From the NCBI GenBank assembly GCA_003013855.2, contig PVNU02002348.1:1240001-1304000 (forward strand): a DNA stretch of 64,000 nt, given 5' to 3'. The translations under genes and the position numbers were made by a program. Shown here piece by piece: positions 46,729 through 58,524 of the stretch. The notes under the pieces are model-generated. The model did no database searches. It worked only from the letters and a program-made list of their open reading frames with translations, and had not been told where the DNA came from. Source of the DNA: Liriodendron chinense (lineage: Eukaryota > Streptophyta > Magnoliopsida > Magnoliales > Magnoliaceae). Each line of letters opens with the position of its first letter. Positions within the stretch are counted from its first letter, which is position 1.

Positions 46729-48310
46729 TGTTCACTCCCTAAGTGTAGGGTTGCGAAGTAGTAATAATTCGGAAAGACCGAGTATCGTTCCCACAAAGAT
46801 TTATGAATGGGTATTCTCAGAATTTAACTAAAACAACTAATAATTAAGATTTTATTAAGAACTAAAACTGAAAAATAGCAATTTGGGTTTAAACAGTGAA
46901 TGTGTAAGGCAATTTCAATCTAAAAAGGCACTAGAGCGCCAAGGATCTACTTTTGATAAGTTTCAATGCATCAACACAACTAGGTCTCTCATAACTCAAT
47001 CGGAATCGAATTCATATCTCTATCCGATCGGAATATAGAGCGGTTCAATCAGCAATTATCCAAAACAAGTGCTTATTCATTGATTTGATTCCCACAATCA
47101 TACTCAGGCCTTGGGCACACTCAATTGTGTAGGCCAAGCCTCTTTCCAATCTAGTTGAGATTCACAACCATAGCTTTCATCAAATCCTGTCACTAGACTT
47201 GATTACAACTAATGATTAGAACTCTAATTAAATCAAAATCAATCAACAAACAGTTATTTCAGATTATAATAAAAAGATAAGAACTTTAGTTGAAAGAGTT
47301 CCCACATGAAGATCGGGCCATTGCATACAAGGCAATCAAAGAATCTACCATGCCCGGAGTCGATGATAGATCAATGAACTACACAAGCATAAACAATGCT
47401 CAGAAGGTAAGCTACCAAGCTTAGAATCACTAAGAATCAAATGAGCCCGGAGTCATCAAGAGATCAAAGTAAAACCAAACTAGTACTTGATTCAAACTCA
47501 TATTAAACTAAAATTCTTCAATTAAAACATAAAAGGAAACCTAGGTTGAATCAATCCATCAAAAACGAATCAAAAGCTTCACCTCTTAGCCGTAGCTAAG
47601 AGGTTTTAGTTCATCTCTAACATCCTTGAACTAGAAGCCTCAAAAACATAAAAACTAATAAAACGGGAAGAAAACTAAGAAAACTTGAAGTAGAATCCGT
47701 CTCCCAAGCAATCCCCACGTCCTAGCATGCCCTAGTATGAAGAGGAGAAGTCCCTTTTATAGATTGGCGCGGAAGATTCCAGATTTAGCAAGGAATTACA
47801 CAATTATGCAGAGAAAATCGGAGCTTTGCATACAATCTGTTACACTGACAACCGGTCGCACGACCGGTCTGAGCTGTGGACGACCGGTCGCACGACCGTT
47901 CTCAAAACTGCAGAATCTGTCCAAAGAGTTTTTGTGTTTCTGGACTACTCTCGACCTGTCTGGCGATCGGTCTAAGATGAGAAAAACAGTCCAAAAAATA
48001 CACTGTCGACCTGTCTGGCAACCGGTCTGGCGACCGGTCTAGCGACAGGTCTACAGACAGGTCTAAGAACAAATTTCAGATTTTCTTCTTCATCTCTTCT
48101 CTTTCTTTCTTGCTTCTTTCTTCCACCTTTTGACACTTGTTCTATTGATCTTCAATGCATACAAAGTGACTCTTTTAATTATGAATTAGTGAAGTCTCCC
48201 TCTCATTCCTACAATCACAAATCCATGCATTAGAATAGTCTTTAAACATAAAATCCATTCATAATGAGTGATGAATTGGGGTTAGAATATGCACAATTAA
48301 GAGCTCAACA
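46729..48310 (-). repeat. 5' LTR of element E
   Basis: 1,582 bp from TGTTCACTCCCT to GAGCTCAACA. TATA box at 47753-47761 (minus strand TATAAAAGG). The array starts 89 bp upstream at 47851, with dyads using a 4-nt gap (GACCGGTC gcac GACCG), then degenerate GACCTGTC / GACAGGTC words to 48063. The hairpin at 47582-47603 has the TACG loop. Confidence 0.92.
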
Positions 48311-50585
48311 CCCGTCACCACCATCGTCACCACCATCATCACCACCATCATCTCCACCTTCATCATCACCCACACCATCATCACCACCCACACCATCATC
48401 ACCACCTCTATCACCACCATCAACATCATCATTACCTCCACCATCACCACCATCAACAACATCATCACCCTCGCCATCACCACCACCATTGCCATCAATA
48501 CCATCGTCGTCGTCATCACCACCAACGTTGCCAACATCATCATTATCATCATCATTGCCATCCTCGTCATCACCTCCATCACCCCCTCTTGGAACATTGC
48601 CTTCTTCGGGCACCTCGTCTATGGGCCCGAGGGGTGGGAACTTCGGCTCCTCCAATGTCACATTTGGCTCACCATGAGCGACCCAACTTTCCAGAGTATG
48701 TTCAGGTTTTTTGTGGTCGATCACCACATTTAGGGAGGTCTTAAGTCTCTCCGTAACCGGCACCGCAGGCTGATGAAGATTTTTCGATACATATCCAAGC
48801 TCGTCAGTCGAAATAGGAGTAATGACAGGAGGCGTGACGAAGACGGGCTCAGTGACAAGAAGTTTATTCAGAACCAACGTATATTGGTGAGCCCACCACC
48901 TCATCCATCCGAAGGAAGCCCCAGTGCAGTACTGTGTCCCTGGAATAGCGAAAGAACACCCAGTCCCAGTCAACATGAGTTTTCGCCACATCCACTTTCA
49001 ATGAATGGGCCCGAAACAGTAAGCTCGTTGCTCACGGGTCACTGGTTCCAGCGTCTCAGGCACCCCTTGGTCATATCCGAACTGACGGGACAACGATTGG
49101 GATAATAGGGTTCCCTCCAAAATTCCAAACCTTCACGCAGTAGCAGCGACGATGGACGAATCGCTGTCAAGAACGAGCGCTCGTAGTAATCGATGCTATC
49201 GTCGTCCGTGCACAAAATCGATTCTCTGCTTCGGGTGCTGAAAAAATAAAATAAAAAAATATACGTCATCAAATCGCGCGATACTCTCTTCAATAGTGGT
49301 CAAATTATGACCAACCATCTTCTTCTTCTTAAAGAAATGTAGCGGAAAGCTTCCCCTCTCTAATGTAATCTCCATGCTGTACGTCGTAGACCCAAGGAAA
49401 GTATACACCGAGCCAGCCAGAGAAGAAATGCCACCCGCAGTAGGCTGAATTCATCCCATAAGTGGCACGCTCCTTATTACTGACGATGTAGCCGAAAACT
49501 AGGTAGAGAGAGCACAGAACCACTGGAGCTAATGCATAAAGGTGACCATTCGCCAAAGCTCCTGCGACGGTGAAACATGATACCCTTACATTATCTGCTT
49601 GCTTAGAGCTTGGCAGTGCTATGCAGCTCAACCAATACGCTAAAAAGCCAGCTAACTTGTAGGTTGGGGATAGTTTGTTGGGGCGAGGGAAGTTCTCTTT
49701 CATCCTGTTCTCTAAAAATGCCTTATCCCCACGGCCCTCATCGTAGGCCGCATAGTCCAAGTTGAAAGAAGGAAGACAAGATATTAATGAAAGAAAGAAA
49801 AATGGAACAAAGTGATGGTGTGCGGCTCATAAAAAAATACTTACTTCAAGCCGTGGCTGAAGTAGACCAGCCAATCCTCGAACGAAAGCTTATCCTTGAA
49901 ACCCCATAACTGTGGAAGCTCTGCAAACAACTCGTAACAGGCCTTGGAGAAGAAGCCTTCGTTGACGCCCTTGTTCTTCCGCGACAACTCGTCGTCGCTC
50001 GGGACCCACTCATCATAGATCCTCCCACAGATTGGGAGACCCGCGATCCGGTTAAGGTCCTAAAGCGAGATGCTCATCTCCCCATATGGCATATGAAAGG
50101 AGTTGGTGATAGAACACTAATGATTAAGGAACCCCTTGTAAACCCATGGTTTCTGACAGAAATAGCCTGATGTCGCCTCGATGACCTTGTATAGGCCAGA
50201 CGCTCGCAGGGTGGCCCTATGCTGCTCCAAGATACGATTCGCTCATACTTCATAACCAGGATGGGAATCAAATGACCACGAGTTCGAAACACTCCAGTCA
50301 GCCAAACTTTAGTATCCCCTAAATGATGAAACCTCTAGCGAAGGGTCTCGAAATAATGCTTGGGGAAAGGTTGATGAGGGCTGTAGTTCGGTTCCAAGAA
50401 AATCATGTCCTTCGTACCAAGGACGGGTTGACACTTCCCATTCTTAAACAAATAACAATTGAGAAATGGTGCCAGGCCGGATGTCCAAGAATCCATGCTA
50501 TAAAAAGAATTGCTCCGACAGATGTCAGACGGCTCGATGCTTGGAAGAGAACGCTGCCATTGATAGCTCTTTAAGTACCGGATGT
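48311..50585 (-). pseudogene. Plant mobile domain (PMD) gene remnant, 3' part
   Basis: In pieces on the minus strand this region encodes PMD-family segments: SYQWQRSLPSIEPSDI (near 50560), GLPICGRIYDEWVPSDDEL (near 50030), ELPQLWGFKDKLSFEDWLVY (near 49900), FLAYWLSCIALPSSKQ (near 49650), WHFFSGWLGVYFPWVYD (near 49410) and REPYYPNR (near 49115). An acidic Asp/Gly-rich tail follows (48600-48312). Introns are likely at 49852-49760 and before 49233 (TTTTTTCAG acceptor). Lesions: frame changes near 50250 and 49090, in-frame TAG near 50106 and 50061 (probably Trp codons), and no clear acceptor for the first intron. Element F splits it from 57058-57573, and element E truncates the far end. PMD proteins are linked to silencing in Arabidopsis (MAIN/MAIL1) and are also captured by transposons; which kind this was is unclear. 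Confidence 0.7.
48312..48590. repeat. CAC/CAT trinucleotide repeat coding an Asp/Gly-rich tail
   Basis: Imperfect run of cac, cat and tca triplets on the plus strand. On the minus strand it is the acidic C-terminus of the PMD remnant (Gly, Asp, Asn, Glu, Val). It ends at the element E junction. Confidence 0.85.
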
Positions 50586-52098
50586 TGTTCACTCCCCAAG
50601 TGTAGGGTTGCGAAGTAGTAATAATTCAGAAAGACCGAGTGTCGTTCCCACAGAGATTTATGAATGGATATTCTTAGATTTTGTCTAAAACAACTAGTAA
50701 TTAAGATCCTATTAAGAACTAAAGCTAGAAAATAGTGATTTGGGTTTAAACAGTGAATGTGTAAGGTAATATCAATCTAACAAGGCACTAAAGAGCCAAG
50801 GATCCACTTTTGATAAGTTTCAATGCATCAACACAACTAGGTCTCTCATAACTCAATCGGAATCGAATTCATATCTCTATCCGATCGGAATATAGAGCGG
50901 TTAAATCAACAATCATCCAAAACAGTTGCTCATTCATTGATTCGATTCCCACAATAATACTCAGGCCTTGGGCACACTCAATTGTATAGGCCAAGCCTCT
51001 TTCCAATTTAATTAAGATTCACAACCATAGCTTTCATCAAAACCTGTCACTAGACTTGATCACAACTAATGATTAGAACTCTAATTAAATCAAAATCAAT
51101 TAGCAAACAGCTATTTCAGATTATAATAAAAAGATAAGAACTTTAGTTGAATGAGTTCCCACATGAAGATCGGGCCATTATACACAAGGCAATCAAAGGG
51201 TCCACCATGCCCGGAGTCGATGATAGATCAATGAACTACACAAGCATAAACAATGCTCAGAAGGTAAGCTACCAAGCTTAGAATCACTAAGAATCACATG
51301 AGCCCGGAGTCATCAAGAGATCAAAGTAAAACCAAACTAGTACTTGATTCAAACTCATATTGAACTAAAATTCTTCAATTAAAACATAAAAGGAAACCTA
51401 GGTTGCATCAATCCATAAAAAACGAATCAAAAGCTTCACCTCTTAGCCCTAGCTAAGAGGTTTTAGTTCATCTCTAACATCCTTGAACTAGAAGCCTAAA
51501 ATACATTAAAAAAAAACTACTAAAACAGGAAGAAAACTAAGAAAACTTGAAGTAGAATCCGTCTCCCAAGCAATCCCCACGTCCTAGCATGATTTGGTAT
51601 GAAGAGGAGAAGTCCCTTTTATAGATTGGCGTGGAAGATTCCAGATTTAGCAAGGAATTACGCAATTGCGCAGAGAAAATCGGAGCTTTGCGTGCAATCT
51701 GTTACGCTGACGACCGGTCGCACGACCGGTCTCAAAACTTCAAAAATAGTCCAGTGAGTTTGGTGTTTCTGGACACATCTCGACCTGTCTGGCGACCGGT
51801 CTTGGGACAGTTCTTGAGACAGGTCTTGGGACAGGTCTTGGGACAGGTCTTGAGACAGGTCTTGGGACAGGTCTTCCATATTTTCTTCTCTTTCTTTCTT
51901 CTTCTTTCCTCCACCTTTTATCACTTGTTATGTTAATCTTCAATGCATACAAAGTAACTCTTTTGACTATGAATTAGTGAAGTCTCCCTCTCATTCCTAC
52001 AATCACAAATCATGCATTAGAGTAGTCCTTTAAACATGTAAACCATGCATAATGAGTGATGAATTGGGGTTAGAATATGCACAATTAAGAGCTCAACA
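50586..52098 (-). repeat. 3' LTR of element F
   Basis: 1,513 bp. TATA box at 51615-51623. The dyad at 51712 lies 89 bp upstream, with the 4-nt gap form. Then a 12-bp tandem run (gggacaggtctt, about 51800-51870) made of the GACAGGTC variant. Hairpin at 51439-51460. Confidence 0.92.
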
Positions 52099-53354
52099 CA
52101 CCCCCCAACCAGCATTTTGCTAGTCCCGAGCAAAACATGTGTGAAACAAGTTTCCTTCTCCAAAACCCAACTCTCTTTCAGAAACTATTCTTCTATGCAT
52201 TTCAAGACACACAAGCGTAAAAATCAAAGAAATTAGGTGATAGAGGTTGAAACCTTAAACTCTCAGAACATAATAAGTGTTTATATGAAATTCCCGCTGA
52301 TTGATTGATAAATAGAAGAACTTGAACAAATTCAACCTAATGTGCATAGTGAAAGTTCATCTCATGAGTTTCCGGGATTATCTTCTTCATAGATCAACTA
52401 AACTATAGATCTCAGGGTGTATAGAGCAACAACAAGCCTATGACAGTAATTTGTCTTACCGTCCTTCCGACGGCTTTCACACTACGTCCCATTTCCGACT
52501 TTGGTTACAGGTAGACCATCCCCCGGTTGGTAGTAGGTAGCCCTAATCGAAATTTTCCACCATTTTTCCATCATTCCCAATTTCATCCTTCCTTTCCCTT
52601 TTCTTTTACATTAGATAGGATTTTTAAAAATCCATATCTTTCGTTATTTTCCCATGGACAAGGATGGACAAAGTACCCCGGCTTGGTTTCTCAGCACCTT
52701 AAATCAAAGTCTAGCTAATCCATAAATCACATAATCCCTTCAACCCATGAAAATCGTGTAATGTGAACTAGGTGTAAAAGTGTTCAAATTTTCTATCAAT
52801 CATAAAAATAGGGGAATTCACATATAAAACCATTAGATTAAAAGAAATTCAAAGCTTGCAACATCCCTCACTTCGTATCTCCTTTTCTTACACTCATGCT
52901 ATCTCGAATGCATAGAACCAAAGTTTTCTAAAAGAGTTTTGATTTTTAGAAAAATAAAAAAAATTCTACATTATTGCTCGAAATGTCACAAAAGATAGTA
53001 GATTTGTCTAAGGAATCTCACCCCCCAACTAAAATCTTACATTGTCCTCAATGTAATAAGATATGCAATATACATGACATGAGAGCAATGACATAAAACA
53101 AAGGAGAGTGAGAACGAGAGTACCTGAGGTAGCAAGTAGATCAATTCTAGCATCTTCCATTATCTCGATGAGACTTATTCAATCCGAAATGTAGAAAAAT
53201 AAATCCTAACCTACCTACCTACCTTTGGTTAGTCCGATCGACTACATGATCAAATTTGAGCAGGATCTTCATGAATTTCAATAAGTTTCTCATGAGGACC
53301 ATCCAAAGTCCTGCTCGAATGTATACATGGGTGTGTTTCTTCATCAAGGTCCAA
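52099..53354 (-). other. 3' noncoding region of element F
   Basis: No gene is seen. Polypurine tract at the LTR edge and a second purine tract at 53019-53030, followed by the CATTGAGGACAATG-like motif. Same layout as E, D and C. Confidence 0.7.
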
Positions 53355-54815
53355 TCATAGTGTGCACCACACGCATGTAAGGAAGAGATAAGAACAGCTC
53401 CTCATGTTCTGAATTAGGTTGTAATTGATTAAAAAGGGGTCTTCCCAATCAGAATTTTCAATGGGCTGAAGAACCCATGATGGTGGAGAGACATTCATTA
53501 AATATTTTTCAGTTTGGGTTATCTCCTCCACAATTTCAGAATTGCATGGTGCTTCCACAAACAATGGTAAAGAGTGTAAATCAGTGGAATGGTGTTCTTC
53601 AGGCACAGACACCATGTCTAACAAACTATCCAACTCCTTAATCATCTCATCATCCAGATCATAGGGGTGGGTCATGCATTCCTCTAGGAAATCGAGAGAG
53701 TCGGATGAAGGGTCCTCGTTCTCCCTAAGTGATTGAGGAAAGTCTGTTTCAATGGCAATGAATTCCTCCTCTATAGAGGGGAGGTCTTCCAAAGAAAAAT
53801 TTTCAGATTTAGTGACAAGCACATCATCTAACATTGGTTGATTTAAAATTTCAGATTGTGCCACCACATCATCCAAAGAAACAGAATTCTCAACCCAAGA
53901 GAGTTCTTCCACAATAGAATCCGGCATGTGTTGTTTGTGGAAGGGCTTAAAAATATCAACTTCAGCCATATCTCTAGCAAGAATATCTTCTGGCGACTCA
54001 TAAACATTCGGCCCTTTGAAAGAAGAAATCATGGGCTCACAATCATCCACGGAACCCTCATTGTAGGAAATCTCACTATCACTTTCAGATTTTATGGATT
54101 CCTCAGGTTCGTCAACCGTCATTGAAATCTCTTCATCATTAAAATCGGGATATCTAAAAGAGATAGTTGATTCACCATAATCGATGGTGATATTGGGGTC
54201 ACCAAGATCAATATCCTCTAGAAGGTTAGTCATTAAATCTGGAGAAGGTTGGGTTTGGATAGCCTCATCCTCCTCATTATTGGGGATTGATTCGGTGTTC
54301 CTAATGTTGGGTTCAGGATTTTGAGATGACAAGAGGTTTTGTATGCATTGCTCAGTTATTTTCATAAACTCTCGCAGTGTATCCTCAAGAGTTCGTGTCG
54401 GTTGTGGCTCGTGAGAAAGAAACTCTTGAGGATAATTGTTGGCATCCATGGTTGGCTCGTCTCCCAAATTGAAATTTTGATGCTCCCACCTATTAGGATT
54501 ATGCATGTCATATGTTGTGCTATTAGATAGTTGTTGATATTTGTAGCCAAACAAGTGATCATACATTGTCCTAATCGGTGGAACATTATTCATCTCTTTC
54601 CGATACTCTCCCATTGTCTTACCTGGCGAAAAGTTATGCCCATTGTTGTCATTCCGGTAATCTCGCAAGGTCTTACGTGGGGGAGTATTAGAAGTAGATT
54701 AAGTCATAGAAAGATATTCATGCTTGTAATGGTTCCAATCATAATGATTTTTTATTTGGTTCGACCTCTCATCTTCCAAAAGGTATTTAGACAATCCACC
54801 CGTCCAATCATTCAT
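53355..54815 (-). pseudogene. Orphan acidic Gag-derived ORF of element F, one stop near its N-terminus
   Basis: In-frame from ATG at 54815 (MNDWTGGLSKYL), with a single TAA at 54699-54701. From there to the stop at 53355 it is open for about 440 codons. Faint homology to Athila Gag: PPRKTLRDYR against PRTLRDYLQPAR, NPNRWEHQNFNLGDEPTMDANN against the D stretch NPNWKNHPNFSWRNGPT, and TRTLEDTLREFM against VSLEEMLGAFV. Capsid core, zinc knuckle and protease are missing. The C-terminal two thirds is very acidic, and the last 30 residues include WEDPFLINYN, echoing WDDPYLQYQ at the end of the E protein. No catalytic motif. It may bind RNA or partner Gag, but function is unknown. One stop is the only visible lesion. 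Confidence 0.7.
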
Positions 54816-55442
54816 AATGAAATTATAAGAAGTTGAAACAGAAAAGAATTATTCCTTCCATCCTTTACTCCTCTCTAAGACCGAAGCACAAGGTGTCTTA
54901 CAATGGCTGAGCCAGAAGCAAGGATAAAGACTGATTTCTCCTGGTCAATAGGGATTCAGAGAACTCCTCACCCACTCTTTAAGTCTTTTGAGAAAGGTGC
55001 AGAAAAAGAAGAAAGAAGAATAAGATTGAGAAGAGAAATCTCTGAGCACAAGGTGATCCAAGACGGCAGTGCCGACCAATAGGAATCAAGGTAGCACAAG
55101 GCCAACCTATCAGAGATCCAAAAGGAGTCTCCACCCACTCTACAAGAGATGAATATGATAGGAATGAATAGGAGGAGAAGAAGAGTAAGGTTAGAAAGAT
55201 AGAACCTGATTTGGCACTTGAGATTTCTACTTCATCTTCAACTTCCTAAAAATCCCTGAAGTAGATCTATGTTAGAATCCTGCAAAAAAAATTAAAATAA
55301 AGTAAGTTAGTATTTTAGAAGAAAGGCTACCCTAGAAAGTAAAACAAATCCTAAACCTATCTTAACACAATCTTAACTAAAAGCTATCTCAGAAAATTCT
55401 AAAAATACCACACAAAAATCCCCGGCAGCGGCGCCAAAAACT
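54816..55442 (-). promoter_or_regulatory. 5' leader and primer site of element F
   Basis: Primer site at 55420-55436, with one mismatch to the Asp tRNA end. The block at 54880-55150 is nearly the same as in E and D. No further coding sequence. Confidence 0.8.
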
Positions 55443-57057
55443 TGTTCACTCCCCAAGTGTAGGGTTGCGAAGTAGTAATAATTTGAAAAGACCGAGTATC
55501 ATTCCCACAGAGATTTATGAATGGGTATTCTCAGATTTTGTTTAAAACAACTAGTAATTAAGATCCTATTAAGAACTAAAGCTAGAAAATAGCGATTTGG
55601 GTTTAAACAGTGAATGTGTAAGGTAATATCAATCTAAAAAGGCACTAGAACGCCAAGGATCGACTTTTGATAAGTTTCAATGCATCAACACAACTAGGTC
55701 TCTCATAACTCAATCGGAATCGAATTCATATCTCTATCTGATCGGAATATAGAGCGGTTAAATCAACAATCATCCAAAATAGTTGCTCATTCATTGATTC
55801 GATTCCCACAATAATACTCAGGCCTTGGGCACACTCAATTGTGTAGGCCAAGCCTCTTTCCAATCTAATTGAGATTCACAACCATAGCTTTCATCAAATC
55901 CTGCCACTAGACTTGATCACAACTAATGATTAGAACTCTAATTAAATCAAAATCAATCAGCAAACAGCTATTTCAGATTATAATAAAAAGATAAGAACTT
56001 TAGTTGAATGAGTTCCCACATGAAGATCAGGCCATTATACACAAGGTAATCAAAGGGTCTACCATGCCCGGAGTCGATGATAGATCAATGAACTACACAA
56101 GCATAAACAATGCTCAGAAGGTAAGCTACCAAGCTTAGAATCACTAAGAATCGCATGAGCCCGGAGTCATCAAGAGATCAAAGTAAAACCAAACTAGTAC
56201 TTAATTCAAACTCATATTGAACTAAAATTCTTCAATTAAAACATAAAAGGAAACCTAGGTTGCATCAATCCATAAAAAACGAATCAAAAGCTTCACCTCT
56301 TAGCCCTAGCTAAGAGGTTTTAGTTCATCTCTAACATCTTTGAACTAGAAGCCTAAAATACATAAAAAAAAAAAAACTACTAAAACAGGAAGAAAACTAA
56401 GAAAACTTGAAGTAGAATCCGTCTCCCAAGCAATCCCCACGTCCTAGCATGATTTGGTATGAAGAGGAAAAGTCCCTTTTATAGATTGGCGCGGAAGATT
56501 CCAGATTTAGCAAGGAATTACGTAATTGCGCAGAGAAAATCGGAGCTTTGCATGCAATCTGTTACGCTGACGACCGGTCGCACGACCGGTCTAAGCTCAT
56601 GAACGACCGGTCGCACGACCAGTCTCAAAACTTCAAAAACAGTCCAGTGAGTTTGGTGTTTCTGGACACATCTTGACCTGTCTAGCGACCAGTCGTGCGA
56701 CCAGTCTGGGGACCGGTCTAGCTGTGTAGACCTGTCTGGCGACCGGTCTGGCGACCAATCTTGGGACAGGTCTTGAGACAGGTCTTGGGACAGGTCTTGG
56801 GACAGGTCTTGAGACAGGTCTTGGGAAAGGTCCTCCATATTTTCTTCTCTTTCTTTCTTCTTCTTTCCTCCACCTTTTGTCACTTGTTATGTTAATCTTC
56901 AATGCATACAAAGTAACTCTTTTGACTATGAATTATTGAAGTCTCCCTCTCATTCCTACAATCACAAATCATGCATTAGAGTAGTCCTTTAAACATGTAA
57001 ACCATGCATAATGAGTGATGAATTGGGGTTAGAATATGCACAATTAAGAGCTCAACA
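55443..57057 (-). repeat. 5' LTR of element F
   Basis: 1,615 bp. TATA box at 56475-56483. The dyad array (about 56572-56830) is longer than in the 3' LTR, with extra dyads around 56600 and 56690-56760, accounting for most of the length difference. Hairpin at 56296-56317. Confidence 0.92.
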
Positions 57058-57573
57058 GATGTACTCCCGCGTGTAAGGATTTCTTATGATGAGAGGCGAG
57101 GTGACGAGCTTGACAGTAGACTAGGCAACCTTCATCTTGTCAGATTTAGATTTAGTCTGGTTTTCCAAATACACCTGTTTGGCACCCTTGCTGGCTCTCT
57201 TCAGACTACCACACTTAGTGGTCTGAACAAGAACTGACGGGCTTACCTCACCGTCCTCGGATCCTACAGTCCCATCTGACCAAAAAGCATGCAATGGAGC
57301 ATACCAAGCGTCCCATTGTTCTTGTGTGCCCCTGTTTGGAGGAGGTGGCACAAACCTATCACAAAGAATCTTCTTCTGCATGTCTTTGGACAGTGTCAAT
57401 ATGCGTTCATAGAAATTGAAGGTTTCTAAAGGCAGGAACCACTGAGGGTTCTGATCAGACGGCCGATTAACTCTCTTTGAAGCTGCACGCTTGCGTTTGG
57501 ACAGAGTCGGTGGTGGACCTGAAGGGCTAGCTTGCGAAGGATCACTAGCCATTATGATCTGCAAAAAGCACAT
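57058..57573 (-). pseudogene. PMD gene remnant, 5' part
   Basis: First exon of the gene continued at 50580-48311. Start at 57573 or the Met at 57552 (MASDPSQASPSG). A basic stretch (SKRKRAASKRVNRPSDQ) is followed by WFLPLETFNFYERILTLSKD and RFVPPPPNRGTQEQWDAWY. An in-frame TAG at about 57121 (after KMKVA) is followed by a still-readable SPLIIRNPYTREYI up to the F junction. The basic segment could be a nuclear signal; that is inference. Confidence 0.6.
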
Positions 57574-57876
57574 AGGAAGTTCAAATCCAGTTTAAAACGA
57601 AGAAAAGCATGCGAAGGTACGCTCAAAACATTAATCAAGTTAATCACTGGGATTGCATCTTTGACTTGACACGATCTGGAAATCTTTTAAGTGTTCGAGA
57701 TCCCACGCCTCGTCAAAATAAGTTATCACATATACGCACATATGAGATGAAGGTGTAGGGAGCTCACACCCTTCAAAGATCCCAGGGAAGTAATTGAAGA
57801 CTCACAAGTCCAAAAACCAAGTACATGGGCACTCACACACCGCAAAAATGAACAATCTGACTAAGTTCCATTAACT
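57574..57876. other. Sequence upstream of the PMD remnant
   Basis: No gene, repeat family or clear promoter is recognised here. Confidence 0.5.
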
Positions 57877-58360
57877 GGGTGCATGAGCACCCATGCACCC
57901 ATAAAATCCAACATGTGCGTAGTTTCATTAACTGGGTGCGTGAGCACCCACACACCCTTAAAATCATGATTTTTTCAAGTCATTTTTTTTATGCGTGTGG
58001 TTCCACGCACCCTTAAATACATAGAAAACCCATTTATTGGGTGCGTGGGAGGCAAAACGCTCCTAAAAAGGAGACGAAGGGTGCGTGAGCACCCACGCAC
58101 CCTCTTTAAATATTAAATTTCTCCAAGTTACAATATCAGGGTGCGTGAGGTCCCACGCACCCCTAAAATACATCAAAACCCATTTGTTGGCTACGTGGGA
58201 GGCAAAACCCTCCGAAAAATCCGACGAAGGGTGCGTGGGTTCGCACGCACCCCTAAAAGTTTGAAAACTTTGAATTTTTGGATGCGTGCAGACCCACGCA
58301 CCCTTAAAAAACCCCAAAATCCAAAGTTCCATTTTTGGGTGCGTGTAAGCCCACGCACCC
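57877..58360. repeat. Array of eight GGGTGCGTG/CACGCACCC hairpin units
   Basis: Units of about 24 bp start at 57877, 57934, 57989, 58079, 58139, 58229, 58280 and 58337. Each is a 9-bp inverted repeat (GGGTGCGTG and CACGCACCC, some with one change) around a 6-nt loop (agcacc, aggtcc, ggttcg, cagacc, taagcc). Spacing is 51-60 bp or 90 bp. Linkers are AT-rich and partly alike (ccatttgttgg). The array lies 300-810 bp upstream of the PMD start. Confidence 0.85.
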
Positions 58361-58516
58361 ATAAAATCACATTACCTTGAATATCAGGGTGCATGCGGAT
58401 TAATTGGGTGCATTAGAGAGAATAATTGGGTGCGTGGGAGAATAAATGGGTGTGTGGCAAGGCAGAGCAAATGTCCAAATGAGAAATAAGAAATGACAAA
58501 AAATGGCTATCTTTCG

Positions 58517-58524
58517 TATTTATA
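58517..58524 (-). promoter_or_regulatory. Candidate TATA box for the PMD transcript
   Basis: The minus strand reads TATAAATA. If used, the hairpin array would fall in the 5' leader of the PMD transcript. Weak evidence: sequence match and position only. Confidence 0.3.

Larger units (their letters stand above)
41678..48310 (-). mobile_element. Non-autonomous Athila-like element E (left end off-window)
   Basis: The left (3') LTR is split by the Copia array, so only its inner 421 bp are here. Internal region 42099-46728; right (5') LTR 46729-48310. It has an Asp-tRNA primer site, polypurine tract and gag-protease, but no RT, RNase H or integrase. If mobile it must have used another element's enzymes, for instance a D-like one sharing its primer and tract. 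The insertion point at 48310/48311 is inside the Asp/Gly-rich end of the PMD pseudogene. Confidence 0.85.
50586..57057 (-). mobile_element. Non-autonomous Athila-like element F, complete
   Basis: 6,472 bp, flanked by gatgt at 50581-50585 and 57058-57062. Same LTR family as E. The internal region (52099-55442) holds one long ORF unlike a normal Gag-Pol and no RT, RNase H, integrase or protease motifs. It retains the primer site (55420-55436, one mismatch), polypurine tracts and conserved leader block, the signals needed for use by a helper. Joining the flanks restores a continuous PMD reading frame (REYI / RYLKSYQWQ). Confidence 0.93.

Noticed and set aside
48264..48677. Plus-strand Ser/Pro-rich ORF of 137 codons
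   Set aside because: It is the reverse reading of the CAC/CAT repeat and starts inside an LTR; the minus strand carries the PMD-linked frame.
51658..51924. Minus-strand ORF with SQDL repeats (also 56518-56883)
   Set aside because: It is produced by the 12-bp GACAGGTC minisatellite in the F LTR and does not represent a gene.
58063..58362. ORFs with repeated THP words across the hairpin array (also 59648-60071)
   Set aside because: They arise from the CACGCACCC repeats and have no protein family character.
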